From positions 2,418,001 through 2,482,000 of the forward strand of contig NZ_OY762974.1 in NCBI RefSeq assembly GCF_963667135.1: a stretch of 64,000 nt of DNA, in the 5' to 3' direction. The translations under genes and the position numbers were made by a program. This DNA is from an uncultured Macellibacteroides sp. (GTDB lineage: Bacteria; Bacteroidota; Bacteroidia; Bacteroidales; Tannerellaceae). Shown here piece by piece: positions 38,549 to 47,366 of this stretch. Under the pieces are notes generated by a model. That model searched no databases. It was not told the DNA's origin and saw only the letters and a program-made list of their open reading frames with translations. How positions within the stretch are numbered: the first letter of the stretch is position 1; the number at the start of each line of letters is the position of its first letter.

Positions 38549-39820
38549 ATGCAGATAAAAGACTATTATCCAAGAATCGTAGACAAACTTCTTGATTTGC
38601 AACTACAAGCCTCTGGAGCAGTGCTTATAGAAGGTGCCAAGTGGATTGGAAAAACCTATACAGGTAGAGTAAAAGCCAGTAGTGTGTTGTATATGCAAGA
38701 CACAGACCATTCGGCTTCGTATTTGAAATTGGCCGAAACGCAACCTTCTCTTTTGCTAAGGGGAGAGATACCCCGATTATTGGATGAATGGCAAGAAGCC
38801 CCTGTGTTATGGGATGCGGTTCGTTTCGCAACAGACCAGCGAGGCGAGATGGGACAATTTATTTTGACAGGCTCTGCCGTCCCGAGTGACAGTGAGACCA
38901 AACATACGGGTACCGGTCGTATTGCCAGAGTGCTCATGCGTCCCATGAGTTTGTATGAGTCGAAAGAGTCTAGCGGTGATGTTTCGCTGAAGTCATTGTT
39001 TGATGGTGTTGAAACGGTAGAAGGATTTAATCACATTACTATTGAGCAAATGGCATTTATACTTTGCCGGGGGGGGTGGCCAGCAGCAGTTAAACAGACG
39101 AATGAAAAAGTGGCTTTACAAACCGCCCGAAACTATGTGATACAGGTTTCTGAACACGATATTCAACGAGTGGATGGTACGGAAAAGAATCCTGACCGTG
39201 TGCGTCTTGTTTTACGCTCATTGGCCCGCAACATTTCCACTATGGCGACTATACAAACAATCAAGGCAGATATTGAAGCCAATGATAGTATGGTCTCTGA
39301 TAAAACTATTGCTAACTATATCAATGCCCTTCGCCGAATTTATGTAGTAGAGGATATTCCAGCATGGCAACCTTCCTTACGTTCTAAAACGGCAATTCGT
39401 ACATCAAGCAAGCGTCAGTTTGTAGACCCCTCAATAGGATTGGCAGCATTGCGCGCCAATCCAGAAAGCATATTAAAAGACTTCAACTCATTCGGTTTCT
39501 TCTTTGAATCCTTGTGTACTCGTGATATGCGTGTATATGCAGCTGCCAATGATGGCGAAATCTATCATTACCGAGACAAAAGTAATTTAGAAAGCGATTT
39601 GATTATCCGGCTTTACGATGGTCGATGGGCTCCTGTAGAAGTTAAGTTAGGATCAAAGGATATTGAACAAGCAGCCAAGCATTTGCTTGAATTAAAGGCT
39701 AAGATTGATACCACGAAAGTAGGTGAACCATCTTTCATGATGATTCTCACAGGTGGGCAATTTGCTTATCGCCGTGAAGACGGTGTTTATGTGGTGCCAA
39801 TTGGCTGCCTGAAAGATTAG
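38549..39820 (+). CDS. AAA ATPase with DUF4143
   Basis: 423 residues from ATG 38549. Walker A reads GAKWIGKTYT (Gly29-Thr36), Walker B LLDEWQ, and sensor region LTGSAVPSDSETKHTGTGRI. The C-terminal DUF4143 region ends with an endonuclease-like PD-ExK stretch (ESDLIIRLYDGRWAPVEVKLG). This family is widespread, often mobile, and of unknown role. The four 23-bp repeats in front of it may be its operator. Confidence 0.86.
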   Translation: MQIKDYYPRIVDKLLDLQLQASGAVLIEGAKWIGKTYTGRVKASSVLYMQDTDHSASYLKLAETQPSLLLRGEIPRLLDEWQEAPVLWDAVRFATDQRGEMGQFILTGSAVPSDSETKHTGTGRIARVLMRPMSLYESKESSGDVSLKSLFDGVETVEGFNHITIEQMAFILCRGGWPAAVKQTNEKVALQTARNYVIQVSEHDIQRVDGTEKNPDRVRLVLRSLARNISTMATIQTIKADIEANDSMVSDKTIANYINALRRIYVVEDIPAWQPSLRSKTAIRTSSKRQFVDPSIGLAALRANPESILKDFNSFGFFFESLCTRDMRVYAAANDGEIYHYRDKSNLESDLIIRLYDGRWAPVEVKLGSKDIEQAAKHLLELKAKIDTTKVGEPSFMMILTGGQFAYRREDGVYVVPIGCLKD

Positions 39821-39943
39821 GGACGAGGGTGTCGAGGCTAACAATATCCAACCAAAACGAATTAATGTCGTTTTAATCTGTCACCTATCATATAAGGTGT
39901 CAGAACCCTTTGCTGGTCAGGGTTGGGCGGGTGAGAGATGCCT

Positions 39944-39985
39944 GGTGACGGATGCGAAAGATCTCTCATCTGTCACCTTTTTATT
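39944..39985 (+). terminator. Terminator of the DUF4143 ATPase gene
   Basis: GGTGACGGATG / CATCTGTCACC hairpin (one G-T pair) with a 12-nt loop, followed by TTTTTATTTT. It reaches to the stop of the convergent HU-like gene. Confidence 0.8.
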
Positions 39986-40582
39986 TTAGGCACGCAGCAT
40001 GTATAACACATTCTTTCCGGAACCCAGTTTCTCTACCTTCTCCGCTTCAATAAGCAGATGCAGGTCCTGCAAAGCGATGTAGCGGGAACACTGATTCACG
40101 CGCATACAATCGGTGCTGTTGGCCGTGCGATGGTCCTTAAGGTAAGCAAGAATACGCAGCAAACGTTCTTCGCCGGCATATTCATTCTTCTTTTCGGCAG
40201 GCACACGTTCCAGCTTCATTGATTTTAAGGTCGCTTTCATTTTTTGCGAGCAACGGAAATTTACACTTTTAAAGTGAACCGACTCGGACCGTATCTGCTT
40301 GTCGCTGGTAACATCTTTGGGGCAACCCAGCGAAACCGAGTAACTCCCCAGTCCCTCCAGATTTACATTCTCTCCATTTTTGAGGCGACTGCCTACTACT
40401 TGTGTAAAACTAGCCAGCAACCCTTTGATATCGCCCAGCGAAAACGACGACATTGTGGAAATTTCGGCAGCCAGGTCATCGATGGTTGCCGTACGTGAAG
40501 GCACAATACGCGCATGCAAGGCAGTAACGCCGTTCTTTGCAGCAGCAGGAGGATTCTCAATCAACTTATATTTAGCACTCAT
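39986..40582 (-). CDS. HU/IHF-like DNA-binding protein with C-terminal winged-helix extension
   Basis: 198 residues, twice the length of plain HU. Residues 1-130 follow the Bacteroidota HU-like pattern (HARIVPSRTATIDDLAAEIS, LKNGENVNLEGLGSYSVS). The rest is a winged-helix-like domain (LLRILAYLKDHRTANSTDCMRV). Such proteins are chromosomal in many Bacteroides and often sit next to prophage- or VapE-like genes, none of which is here. Its leader, about 185 nt if the -7 box at 40767 is used, contains a large palindrome. Confidence 0.83.
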   Translation of the reverse strand: MSAKYKLIENPPAAAKNGVTALHARIVPSRTATIDDLAAEISTMSSFSLGDIKGLLASFTQVVGSRLKNGENVNLEGLGSYSVSLGCPKDVTSDKQIRSESVHFKSVNFRCSQKMKATLKSMKLERVPAEKKNEYAGEERLLRILAYLKDHRTANSTDCMRVNQCSRYIALQDLHLLIEAEKVEKLGSGKNVLYMLRA

Positions 40583-40634
40583 TAAACGATAAAGTATTAG
40601 AAAGTATTAAGTAAACTAACGCAAAGACTTAAAT

Positions 40635-40758
40635 CAAGTATTCGTTTTCCAATTGACAAACGCAAAGTCAACATATGGATACCTTACGTTTGCAATATGT
40701 TGAACGCAAGATATCCATATCGCAAACGGAAAGTATCCAATTGTCAAACGAATACTTG
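40635..40758. repeat. 124-nt imperfect palindrome in the leader of the HU-like gene
   Basis: The arms align without gaps: 13 outer bases (CAAGTATTCGTTT) are perfect, 18 of the first 20 match, and a second matching block (ATGGATACCT against ATGGATATCT and adjacent bases) lies near the centre. The middle of each arm does not pair. An alternative small hairpin uses TCAACATAT / ATATGTTGA. Many AACGCAAA-like words occur in it. Confidence 0.7.
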
Positions 40759-40766
40759 TTCGTAGG

Positions 40767-40774
40767 CAAAGATA
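40767..40774 (-). promoter_or_regulatory. -7 box of the HU-like gene
   Basis: TATCTTTG on the minus strand. If used, transcription starts before the palindrome and the whole of it would be in the RNA. Confidence 0.5.
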
Positions 40775-40922
40775 TAAAAGTATATGGTGAAAATGCTACT
40801 TTACAGGATATAAATAGCAAATGACTCTATTCTTTTTCCGGAATCCATCGGTTAGTTTCTTCTGTTTTGGAGAGTACTTTATGTACTCCTTTTTATATTC
40901 TTATATTATATATAATGATAGA

Positions 40923-41043
40923 GCGTTAGGTTTGCGTCAGGTTTGCGTTAGGGTTGTGTAACGGAATCTCTCAAAAGCCTCACGGGTGCAGGGTTCTGAG
41001 CGTTCAGTTTGCGTCAGGTTTGCGTCAGGTTTGCGTTCGGCTA
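40923..41043 (+). repeat. Two clusters of 11-bp direct repeats (iteron-like)
   Basis: The unit is GCGT(T/C)AGGTTT. Starts are at 40923, 40934, 40945, 40956 and at 41000, 41011, 41022, 41033. The two clusters are 77 bp apart, exactly seven units, so all eight starts share one 11-bp register. The last unit of each cluster is degenerate. No replication gene is near. Confidence 0.8.
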
Positions 41044-41130
41044 ATTTTTCAGCATATTTATTGCCTCTTTCGATAATAAAAACCCTTGTTTTTAATCAAT
41101 TGATATGTCTTGTATTGTTAAAATAATCGC

Positions 41131-41138
41131 TACATTTG
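41131..41138 (+). promoter_or_regulatory. -7 box before the DUF1016 remnant
   Basis: TACATTTG with CTTG 18 bp upstream, 39 bp before the small ORF at 41177. Fits the Bacteroidota promoter pattern. Confidence 0.5.
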
Positions 41139-41176
41139 AAGACAGAAAGTAAGAATAGTATTGTTGATGGTTTACT

Positions 41177-41275
41177 ATGGATGATGAAGACGATTTTAAC
41201 TTTGAAGAACGTTTTGCCGAACAGATCAAAGAAGAACAACGGCTTAATGCTTTTATTTTTGGAGAATCTGGCTAA
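41177..41275 (+). CDS. Very small acidic ORF, doubtful
   Basis: 32 residues (DDEDDFNFEERFAEQIKEEQ...), strongly acidic with a helical pattern. It follows a good -7 box and precedes the DUF1016 remnant by 20 bp. It could be a true small protein or the head of a broken gene. No family recognised. Confidence 0.35.
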   Translation: MDDEDDFNFEERFAEQIKEEQRLNAFIFGESG

Positions 41276-41297
41276 AATAAAAATGGAGAAATAATGA

Positions 41298-41636
41298 ACA
41301 AACTTAATCGTATACAAAACATGGGGTCGGCAGATACCAGGATACCGAAAGCTGCTTTCGGTCGAAAATGAGCAAGCTCGCATGTGGTATATGAATGAGG
41401 CAGCCAACGAAAACTGGTCGATCCGACAACTTAACAGGCAAATTTCAGTGCTTTACTTCGAAAGGTTTTTATCCAGTACCACTCCGGAGGCTGTGAAAAA
41501 GGAAGCCGTTGAACTTTTAGGAAAACCAACTCCCGAAGAATTCATTCGGAATCCTTATATTTTGAATTTCATGGATCTCAAAACCGAAGCATCTTATTTT
41601 GAGAAAGATATCGAGCAAGGGTTAATATGCAATTAG
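41298..41636 (+). pseudogene. Remnant of a DUF1016 (YhcG-type) nuclease
   Basis: The 113-codon frame has no proper start but reads YRKLLSVENEQARMWYMNEA, NENWSIRQLNRQISVLYFER, and PEEFIRNPYILNFMDL, the N-terminal domain of DUF1016 proteins. It ends at EASYFEKDIEQGLI just before the PD-(D/E)xK nuclease domain, which is missing. The gene is thus truncated at both ends and surely inactive as a nuclease. Confidence 0.8.
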
Positions 41637-41705
41637 TCGGCCTATTATAAGTTAGCAACTTTGGAAAAGTGATTGTGTGAGGGTTGCGATACCTTTGCCG
41701 CAGAG

Positions 41706-42569
41706 ATGGAAAAGAAAAAGTTAACAACACAGGAAGATTACAGGAAGCGTGTCGATCAGGTAACAGAATATATCCGTGAACACCTTGATTGTGAAATTGA
41801 TATTCGGACACTTGCCAAGCTATCGGCATTTTCTCCGTTTCACTTTCATCGCGTTATGCGTGGTTATTTGGGCGAACCTATTGGGGCGTTTATCGTGCGC
41901 ACAAGGGTGCAGGCGGCTGCTAATCTATTACGTTACACCGAATTATCGGTGTCTGAAATTGCTTATCGGGTGGGTTATGACACTCCGTCATCGCTAACTA
42001 AATCTTTCTGCAAACTTTTTGGCATCTCTCCAAAAGAGTATCGTCTAACTAAAAATTATCAGATTATGACAACACAATCACCAAAAACAGAGGTTAAACT
42101 CAGCCGTACCAAAATTGTGGAGCTGGAACCGAAAACAGTTCTTTACATCAGTGCATCGGGAAGTTACAAGAATGTCGAGTACGGCACACTATATGAACGT
42201 ATGTGGGCAGAGGTAAAACGGCAGGGCCTATTTTCGGCAGGGATCGAACACTTGGCTTTTTATTACGACAATCCAGAAATCGCTACCGAAGAGAATTTAA
42301 AATGCGATGTCTGCTTGCGAGTATGTAAGCAGGCAGAACCTAACGGAGATATTGGAGTCAAAGCCATTTGCGGCGGACGTTTTGCAATGTTCACCTACAT
42401 TGGTGAATACAACAAAGTGGGTGCGGCTTACGATAAAATTTACGGTGAGTTACTCGCAATAGGCGGTTTTCAGGCACGAGGTAACTACTGTTTCGAAAAA
42501 TATGTGAGCGACCCTCGTCGTACCGCTCCAGAGAAGCTAAAAACAGAGATTTATATTCCGATTGAATAG
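41706..42569 (+). CDS. AraC-family regulator with GyrI-like effector domain
   Basis: 287 residues from ATG 41706. The N-terminal double HTH (KRVDQVTEYIREHLDCEIDI, FHFHRVMRGYLGEPIGAFI, SVSEIAYRVGYDTPSSLTKSF) is followed by a GyrI-like small-molecule domain (residues about 125-287, RTKIVELEPKTVLYISASGS, KAICGGRFAMFTYIGEY). MarA/Rob-like; probably binds an organic cation. Single gene ending in a strong terminator. Confidence 0.88.
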   Translation: MEKKKLTTQEDYRKRVDQVTEYIREHLDCEIDIRTLAKLSAFSPFHFHRVMRGYLGEPIGAFIVRTRVQAAANLLRYTELSVSEIAYRVGYDTPSSLTKSFCKLFGISPKEYRLTKNYQIMTTQSPKTEVKLSRTKIVELEPKTVLYISASGSYKNVEYGTLYERMWAEVKRQGLFSAGIEHLAFYYDNPEIATEENLKCDVCLRVCKQAEPNGDIGVKAICGGRFAMFTYIGEYNKVGAAYDKIYGELLAIGGFQARGNYCFEKYVSDPRRTAPEKLKTEIYIPIE

Positions 42570-42704
42570 CTTTTATTGGTTTCGTCCTGTAAAAAAAGCT
42601 TTTATGAGTAGCTCTTCCTGTGGATATCTTTGCGTTTATAGAAAGTGTTCTTCTTCGCTCTTTGATGACATTTCCTAGTAGCTATCGGGTATTATTTAAT
42701 AAGT

Positions 42705-42749
42705 AAGGTTGCAAGATTTTAGATTGCACATCCAAAATCTTGCAACCTT
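42705..42749. terminator. Long hairpin terminator between convergent genes
   Basis: Perfect 16-bp stem AAGGTTGCAAGATTTT / AAAATCTTGCAACCTT with a 13-nt loop. It serves the AraC-GyrI gene and the convergent barrel gene. Confidence 0.75.
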
Positions 42750-42787
42750 TAATTTATATCATAAATAACAAAATTATGGCACTTTAT

Positions 42788-43462
42788 TTAGAACTTGTAT
42801 CCAATGCCAATTATAAGACTTCGGCTCCTTAAGGCATTGCCCATTTTTCCATAACCATTCCACACCTTATTGAATCCAAAATCATATGCTCCGTGGCAAA
42901 TAATATTACCGGCCTCGATATTTAATCCGGATCGTACTCCATAATCCCAACGTTCGAAGGCTGTTACAGTCGTTTGCGCCCAATCATTAAACTTTTCGTC
43001 TTTAAATGGATTCCAGCTGTTATCTGCAAACCGAAATACTTCTTCTGCTTCAAAATTTATGGATTTAATCTCACTATGACCATGTAAACCATACGAAACA
43101 AAAATACCTACATTAGGAATTAGTCTGATATTGTTCCCAATAGGAATTTTATATCCTAAAGATAGTGGAAGTTCCAGATATGATAGTTGGACATCGAACA
43201 TTTTCAACTGCTGAGAATAGTTCAAATCGCTCCACAATCCGTTTACACCTTTAACCACGTATCCCAGTCCGCTTAAAAGAGTTAAGTCTTCATTTAACTT
43301 GTAATTGCATAGCACACCAATCTGTATACCTGTTTTACTTTTAGCAAAATTTTCAGAAAGGGTTGATGAAGTTATAGATGCATTAACTCCAAACGAAACT
43401 TGGCCGTGGCATAAAATACTAAAGAAACATCCTAAAATTACACATAATATACTTTTTCTCAT
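42788..43462 (-). CDS. Outer-membrane beta-barrel protein (PorT-like)
   Basis: 224 residues with a signal peptide (MRKSILCVILGCFFSILCHGQ) and alternating strands (VSFGVNASITSSTLSENF, GIQIGVLCNYKLNEDLTLLS, LSYLELPLSLGYKIPIG) ending in LIIGIGYKF. The pattern is that of the outer-membrane beta-barrel domain common in Bacteroidota. Function unknown. Confidence 0.8.
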   Translation of the reverse strand: MRKSILCVILGCFFSILCHGQVSFGVNASITSSTLSENFAKSKTGIQIGVLCNYKLNEDLTLLSGLGYVVKGVNGLWSDLNYSQQLKMFDVQLSYLELPLSLGYKIPIGNNIRLIPNVGIFVSYGLHGHSEIKSINFEAEEVFRFADNSWNPFKDEKFNDWAQTTVTAFERWDYGVRSGLNIEAGNIICHGAYDFGFNKVWNGYGKMGNALRSRSLIIGIGYKF

Positions 43463-43888
43463 TGTTGGAAGATTTAGTGTGTAGTAAATAATTAATAGAT
43501 TGACCCATATAAATCTTAAAAATCATATATTTGATTTTGATATTCTGTTACAATTCTATGTTGACATGTTGGTCCCATATCTGGAGCTGGATGATTTTCC
43601 CACTCTAAAAACTCTTTACCCGTTTTCACGACTATCATTTGAAAACAAATTTTCTTCATTATTACAAGAAGATAAAATTAGTGAAATCAAAAATAGAAAA
43701 AAATAGTTTTGTTTCATGGTTTCTTTTTTTAGAGTTAATAATTACTTTTATGAGTATGATTTGTAAAAGAGAAGATAATGAGTTTAATTAGTTATCTAAT
43801 GACGTGCTTTTTATTTAACAAAACAAATATAGTCAGTTATCATTAATTAATATATCATAAATATGGTTAATTGATAGTTTGATAAATG
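43463..43888. other. AT-rich intergenic stretch, no convincing gene
   Basis: A plus frame starting with TTG at 43500 is open for 68 codons but shows no family pattern and lacks a promoter. The rest is very AT-rich. Confidence 0.3.
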
Positions 43889-44032
43889 TTAATTAATAAC
43901 AAAGTCCTTTAAAGTGATGTAATCCAATTCTACCGGTTTGTTCAATGCAGCAACATACGTCCCAAACTCCTTAATTTTTTCTATGAATACAGCCGGTTCT
44001 ACTACAACAAGTCCCTTTTTCCCTCCAATGTT
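43889..44032 (-). pseudogene. C-terminal fragment of an unknown protein
   Basis: 47 codons without a start: GGKKGLVVVEPAVFIEKIKE, then FGTYVAALNKPVELDYITL, then KDFVIN and a stop. A stop codon lies right before it and the 5' part is missing, the flavin reductase promoter being there instead. It reads like a protein C-terminus, but no family is recognised. Confidence 0.35.
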
Positions 44033-44046
44033 TTAGTTATTATACG

Positions 44047-44054
44047 TACATTTG
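44047..44054 (+). promoter_or_regulatory. -7 box of the flavin reductase gene
   Basis: TACATTTG, 27 bp before the ATG; upstream a TTTTAG is a poor -33 box. Confidence 0.55.
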
Positions 44055-44080
44055 CAAGTAGAATTCAAACAGTAAAAATC

Positions 44081-44596
44081 ATGAACAGTTTTAAGGAAAT
44101 AAAAACAAAAGACCTGAACATCAGTGCTTTTGATCTCAAAAACAAATGGATGTTGGTTACCGCTTCGAAACCGGATGGTACAGTAAATACGATGACTGCC
44201 AATTGGGGTGGTTTTGGCTATCTGTGGAATAAAGAGGTTGTTTTCGTTTTTATACGTCCACAACGCTTTACCAAGGAGTTTGTTGATGCCTCCGATTCTT
44301 TCACTTTGACATTTTTTGCCGACGAATATAAAAAGAGTGCCTTGGCTTATCTAGGTAAAGCATCTGGCAGAGATGAAGATAAAATAGGAAAAACAGGTCT
44401 TACTATCGCTAAGAATGAGGATGGAATACCCTATTTTGAAGAAGCAGAATCCGTTTTATTCGTTAAAAAGTTATACATGCAACCAATGGCTGCGGAGCAC
44501 TTTCTGGAAAAAGAAATTATCGATCAATGGTTCCCCGGGGGAGATTTTCATGAATTGTATATTGCAGAAATAAGCAAGGTGTTGACTAAGTGCTAA
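44081..44596 (+). CDS. Flavin reductase-like FMN-binding protein
   Basis: 171 residues. Split-barrel markers: NKWMLVTASKPDGTVNTMTANWGG, VFVFIRPQRFTKEFVDASDSFTLTF in parts, and YLGKASGRDEDKIGKTGL. Binds FMN and probably reduces it or moves its electrons. 26 bp before the S9 peptidase, so the two may share a transcript. Confidence 0.86.
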   Translation: MNSFKEIKTKDLNISAFDLKNKWMLVTASKPDGTVNTMTANWGGFGYLWNKEVVFVFIRPQRFTKEFVDASDSFTLTFFADEYKKSALAYLGKASGRDEDKIGKTGLTIAKNEDGIPYFEEAESVLFVKKLYMQPMAAEHFLEKEIIDQWFPGGDFHELYIAEISKVLTKC

Positions 44597-44622
44597 TTAT
44601 TGTAGGAGATAAATAAAGTAAA

Positions 44623-47346
44623 ATGAAAGTATTGAGGTTGTTTTTCCTTATAGTCCCCTTTATAAGTGCTTGTACTATGTTGCAGGCGCAAGTTACAAAG
44701 AAAACCCTGACATGGGATGATGTGGTAAGCTGGAAACAGATTACCGATAAAGCTGTTTCGGATAACGGGAAATGGGTATTCTGTAAAATGGCACCGTGGC
44801 GTGGTGATGCTACCGTTTATTTGTATAATGAAATGGGAGAGGAGAAGGCTACGTTTCAATCGGCAGAAGGGGCTTCCTTTTCATCTTCTTCTCAGTTTTT
44901 AGTTGTTACAGAGAAGCCTGCACTTAAGGTTACGGAAGAGCTTAAACTGAAAAAGACCAAAGAAGAGAATATGCCGATGAATAAGCTTGTGATTTATAAT
45001 CTGCAGGCTAACGAAAAAGAGGTTATCGATTCAATAAGGTCCTTTAAATTGTCGGAAACGGCCGATTGGCTTGCCTATCAGCGAGGAAGTAAAGCGGATT
45101 CTGCGCTCTATGTCCGCGCGTTGGATGGTTCTAAAACTGTTTCATTTGCTACGGTTACAGATTTTGGTTTTGCAAAGAAAGGGAATGTTTTATTCTATAC
45201 CTCTGCCGGATCTGATAAACAAGAGAAGAAGGAAACAGCTGGCTTGTTTACTTACGCTCCCGAAAATGGCAGTACCCTGCTTTATGATGGTAAAGGCGTT
45301 TTTAAAAATGTATCTTTCGATGAGAAAGGAGATAAATTAGCTTTTCTTTATTGTGCCGACAAAGATTCTGCTGCTACAGGTCTTTCTCTCTATATTTCGG
45401 AAAAGAATGCCATGGCTCGTTTAATAGCGGACCGTAAAAATTCTGCGTTCCCGGCTGGGTGGGTGATTAGTGAAAACGAAAATATTCGTTTTTCTGCTAA
45501 TTCAGGTCGTTTATTTTTTGGTACTGCTCCCGAACCGAAGCAAAAGGATACGACGATGTTGTCCGAAAACCGGCCCAATGTACAGGTTTGGAACTGGAAT
45601 GAAGGAGTGCAGTATACACAACAGCTAAATGACAAAGCGAAAGAGTTGAAGAGGACTTACACGGCTGTCTTTAACCTTAAGAGCAATAAGATCTATCAAC
45701 TGGCAACAATCGATATGCCCGATTTGAAAGTAGCGGACGAAGGAAATGCTCCGCTTGCTTTGCTCACTTCCTCGAAGGCTTACGAAAAAGAAAGCATGTG
45801 GAAGGGTAGCAACCGGGTGGATATTTACCGGATAAATATGGACAATGGGATTCGTGTGCAGATTAAGAGTGCAGCCAACAGTTCGATGCAATTATCGCCA
45901 AAAGGGTATTATGCTTACTGGTATAGTGCTCAGGATAGTTCCTGGTATACGTACGGAATGGACAGCGGAAAGGAATACCGTCTCACTACGCCCGGCAGTT
46001 TTACTGCATGGGATGAGGATAATGATGTGCCCGATTATCCCAGTCCGTATGGTTTGGCAGGTTGGACAACGGACGACAAGGCGCTGCTTATTTACGACCG
46101 CTATGATATCTGGCGATTTGATCCTTCGGCAGTGAAAGCTCCCGTAAACCTTACCGTAAACGGAAAGAAGGAAAAACTTACCTATCGTAGGGTAAAATTG
46201 GATACAGAAGAGAAGTCGGTCGACAGTAACAAAGACCAGTTCCTTACAAGCTTCAATGAATCAACCAAAGGCTCCGGCTATTATAATACGCGTTTCACGG
46301 CCCCCGCAGTACCCGGGGAGTTGCTTGCGGGTAACTTTATGCTGCAAACTCCCTTAAAAGCAAAGAAGGCGGATGTGGTGCTGTATACTACCGAAACATT
46401 CGGACAGTATCCTGATTTACAGTTGGCCGATCTCGGTTTTAAGAAGAGTGTGCAACTTACGCACGGAGCTGATCAGCAGGCTGGTTTTAACTGGGGAACA
46501 GCCGAACTGGTAACCTGGACATCGTTAGATGGTCGTCCGCTTGAAGGGGTGGTTTACAAACCCGAAAACTTTGATCCGTCAAAGAAATATCCTGTTATTG
46601 TAAATTTCTACGAACGTAATGCCGAGACATTATACTCTTATCGTATGCCGGAAGCACACCGATCCACGATAGATTATCATTTTTATACCAGCAACGGATA
46701 CATTGTTTTCAATCCCGATATTCGGTATAAAGATGGATATCCCGGCGAAAGCTGCTTCAATAGTGTAATGCCGGGAATTGCTTCGCTCATAGAGAAAGGA
46801 TATGTTAACGAGAAGGCAATTGCTGCCCAGGGACATAGCTGGGGTGGATACCAGGTTGCTTATCTGGCTACACGCACCAATCTGTTCGCAGCTATCGAAT
46901 CCGGCGCTCCGGTTGTAAATATGCTTAGTGCTTACGGAGGTATTCGTTGGAGCACAGGTTTGAATCGTTCTTTTCAATACGAGCATGGGCAGAGCCGTAT
47001 AGGCGGAACTATTTGGGATACGCCGCTCCGTTACATGGAGAATTCTCCGCTTTTGACCATGGATAAGGTGCAGACTCCTATTCTGATTATGCACAACGAC
47101 AATGACGGACATGTGCCATGGTACCAGGGAATCGAATATTTTGTGGCGCTTAAACGCTTACAGAAACCTGCATGGTTGCTTAATTATACCGGCGAGGTTC
47201 ACTGGCCATCCCGATTAGCCAATAAAATTGATTTCCAGAAAAGGATGTATCAGTTTTTTGAACATTACCTCAGAAACCAACCTATGCCCTTATGGATGAG
47301 CCAGGGAATCCCGGCTGTAGACCAAGAGTTTGAATTAGGGTATTAA
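44623..47346 (+). CDS. S9-family prolyl oligopeptidase-like peptidase
   Basis: 907 residues with a signal peptide ending near MLQAQ. The N-terminal two thirds form a beta-propeller-like part. The C-terminal alpha/beta hydrolase has the nucleophile in GHSWGGYQVAYLA, Asp in NDNDGHVPW, and His in GEVHWPSR. Periplasmic; cleaves short peptides, probably as a dipeptidyl peptidase-like enzyme. It is longer than most DPP IV-type enzymes (about 700-750). Its terminator lies inside the end of the convergent gene. Confidence 0.9.
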   Translation: MKVLRLFFLIVPFISACTMLQAQVTKKTLTWDDVVSWKQITDKAVSDNGKWVFCKMAPWRGDATVYLYNEMGEEKATFQSAEGASFSSSSQFLVVTEKPALKVTEELKLKKTKEENMPMNKLVIYNLQANEKEVIDSIRSFKLSETADWLAYQRGSKADSALYVRALDGSKTVSFATVTDFGFAKKGNVLFYTSAGSDKQEKKETAGLFTYAPENGSTLLYDGKGVFKNVSFDEKGDKLAFLYCADKDSAATGLSLYISEKNAMARLIADRKNSAFPAGWVISENENIRFSANSGRLFFGTAPEPKQKDTTMLSENRPNVQVWNWNEGVQYTQQLNDKAKELKRTYTAVFNLKSNKIYQLATIDMPDLKVADEGNAPLALLTSSKAYEKESMWKGSNRVDIYRINMDNGIRVQIKSAANSSMQLSPKGYYAYWYSAQDSSWYTYGMDSGKEYRLTTPGSFTAWDEDNDVPDYPSPYGLAGWTTDDKALLIYDRYDIWRFDPSAVKAPVNLTVNGKKEKLTYRRVKLDTEEKSVDSNKDQFLTSFNESTKGSGYYNTRFTAPAVPGELLAGNFMLQTPLKAKKADVVLYTTETFGQYPDLQLADLGFKKSVQLTHGADQQAGFNWGTAELVTWTSLDGRPLEGVVYKPENFDPSKKYPVIVNFYERNAETLYSYRMPEAHRSTIDYHFYTSNGYIVFNPDIRYKDGYPGESCFNSVMPGIASLIEKGYVNEKAIAAQGHSWGGYQVAYLATRTNLFAAIESGAPVVNMLSAYGGIRWSTGLNRSFQYEHGQSRIGGTIWDTPLRYMENSPLLTMDKVQTPILIMHNDNDGHVPWYQGIEYFVALKRLQKPAWLLNYTGEVHWPSRLANKIDFQKRMYQFFEHYLRNQPMPLWMSQGIPAVDQEFELGY

Positions 47347-47366
47347 GCTGGATAGATACTTTTTAT

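Noticed and set aside
40923-41043. Plasmid or chromosomal origin at the 11-bp repeats
   Set aside because: No rep, dnaA or parAB gene and no DnaA-box set nearby; kept only as iteron-like.
43500-43706. 68-codon ORF starting with TTG
   Set aside because: No family features, no promoter and AT-rich surroundings.
46630-47112. 160-codon antisense frame inside the S9 peptidase
   Set aside because: Shadow of the sense gene; covers its catalytic region.
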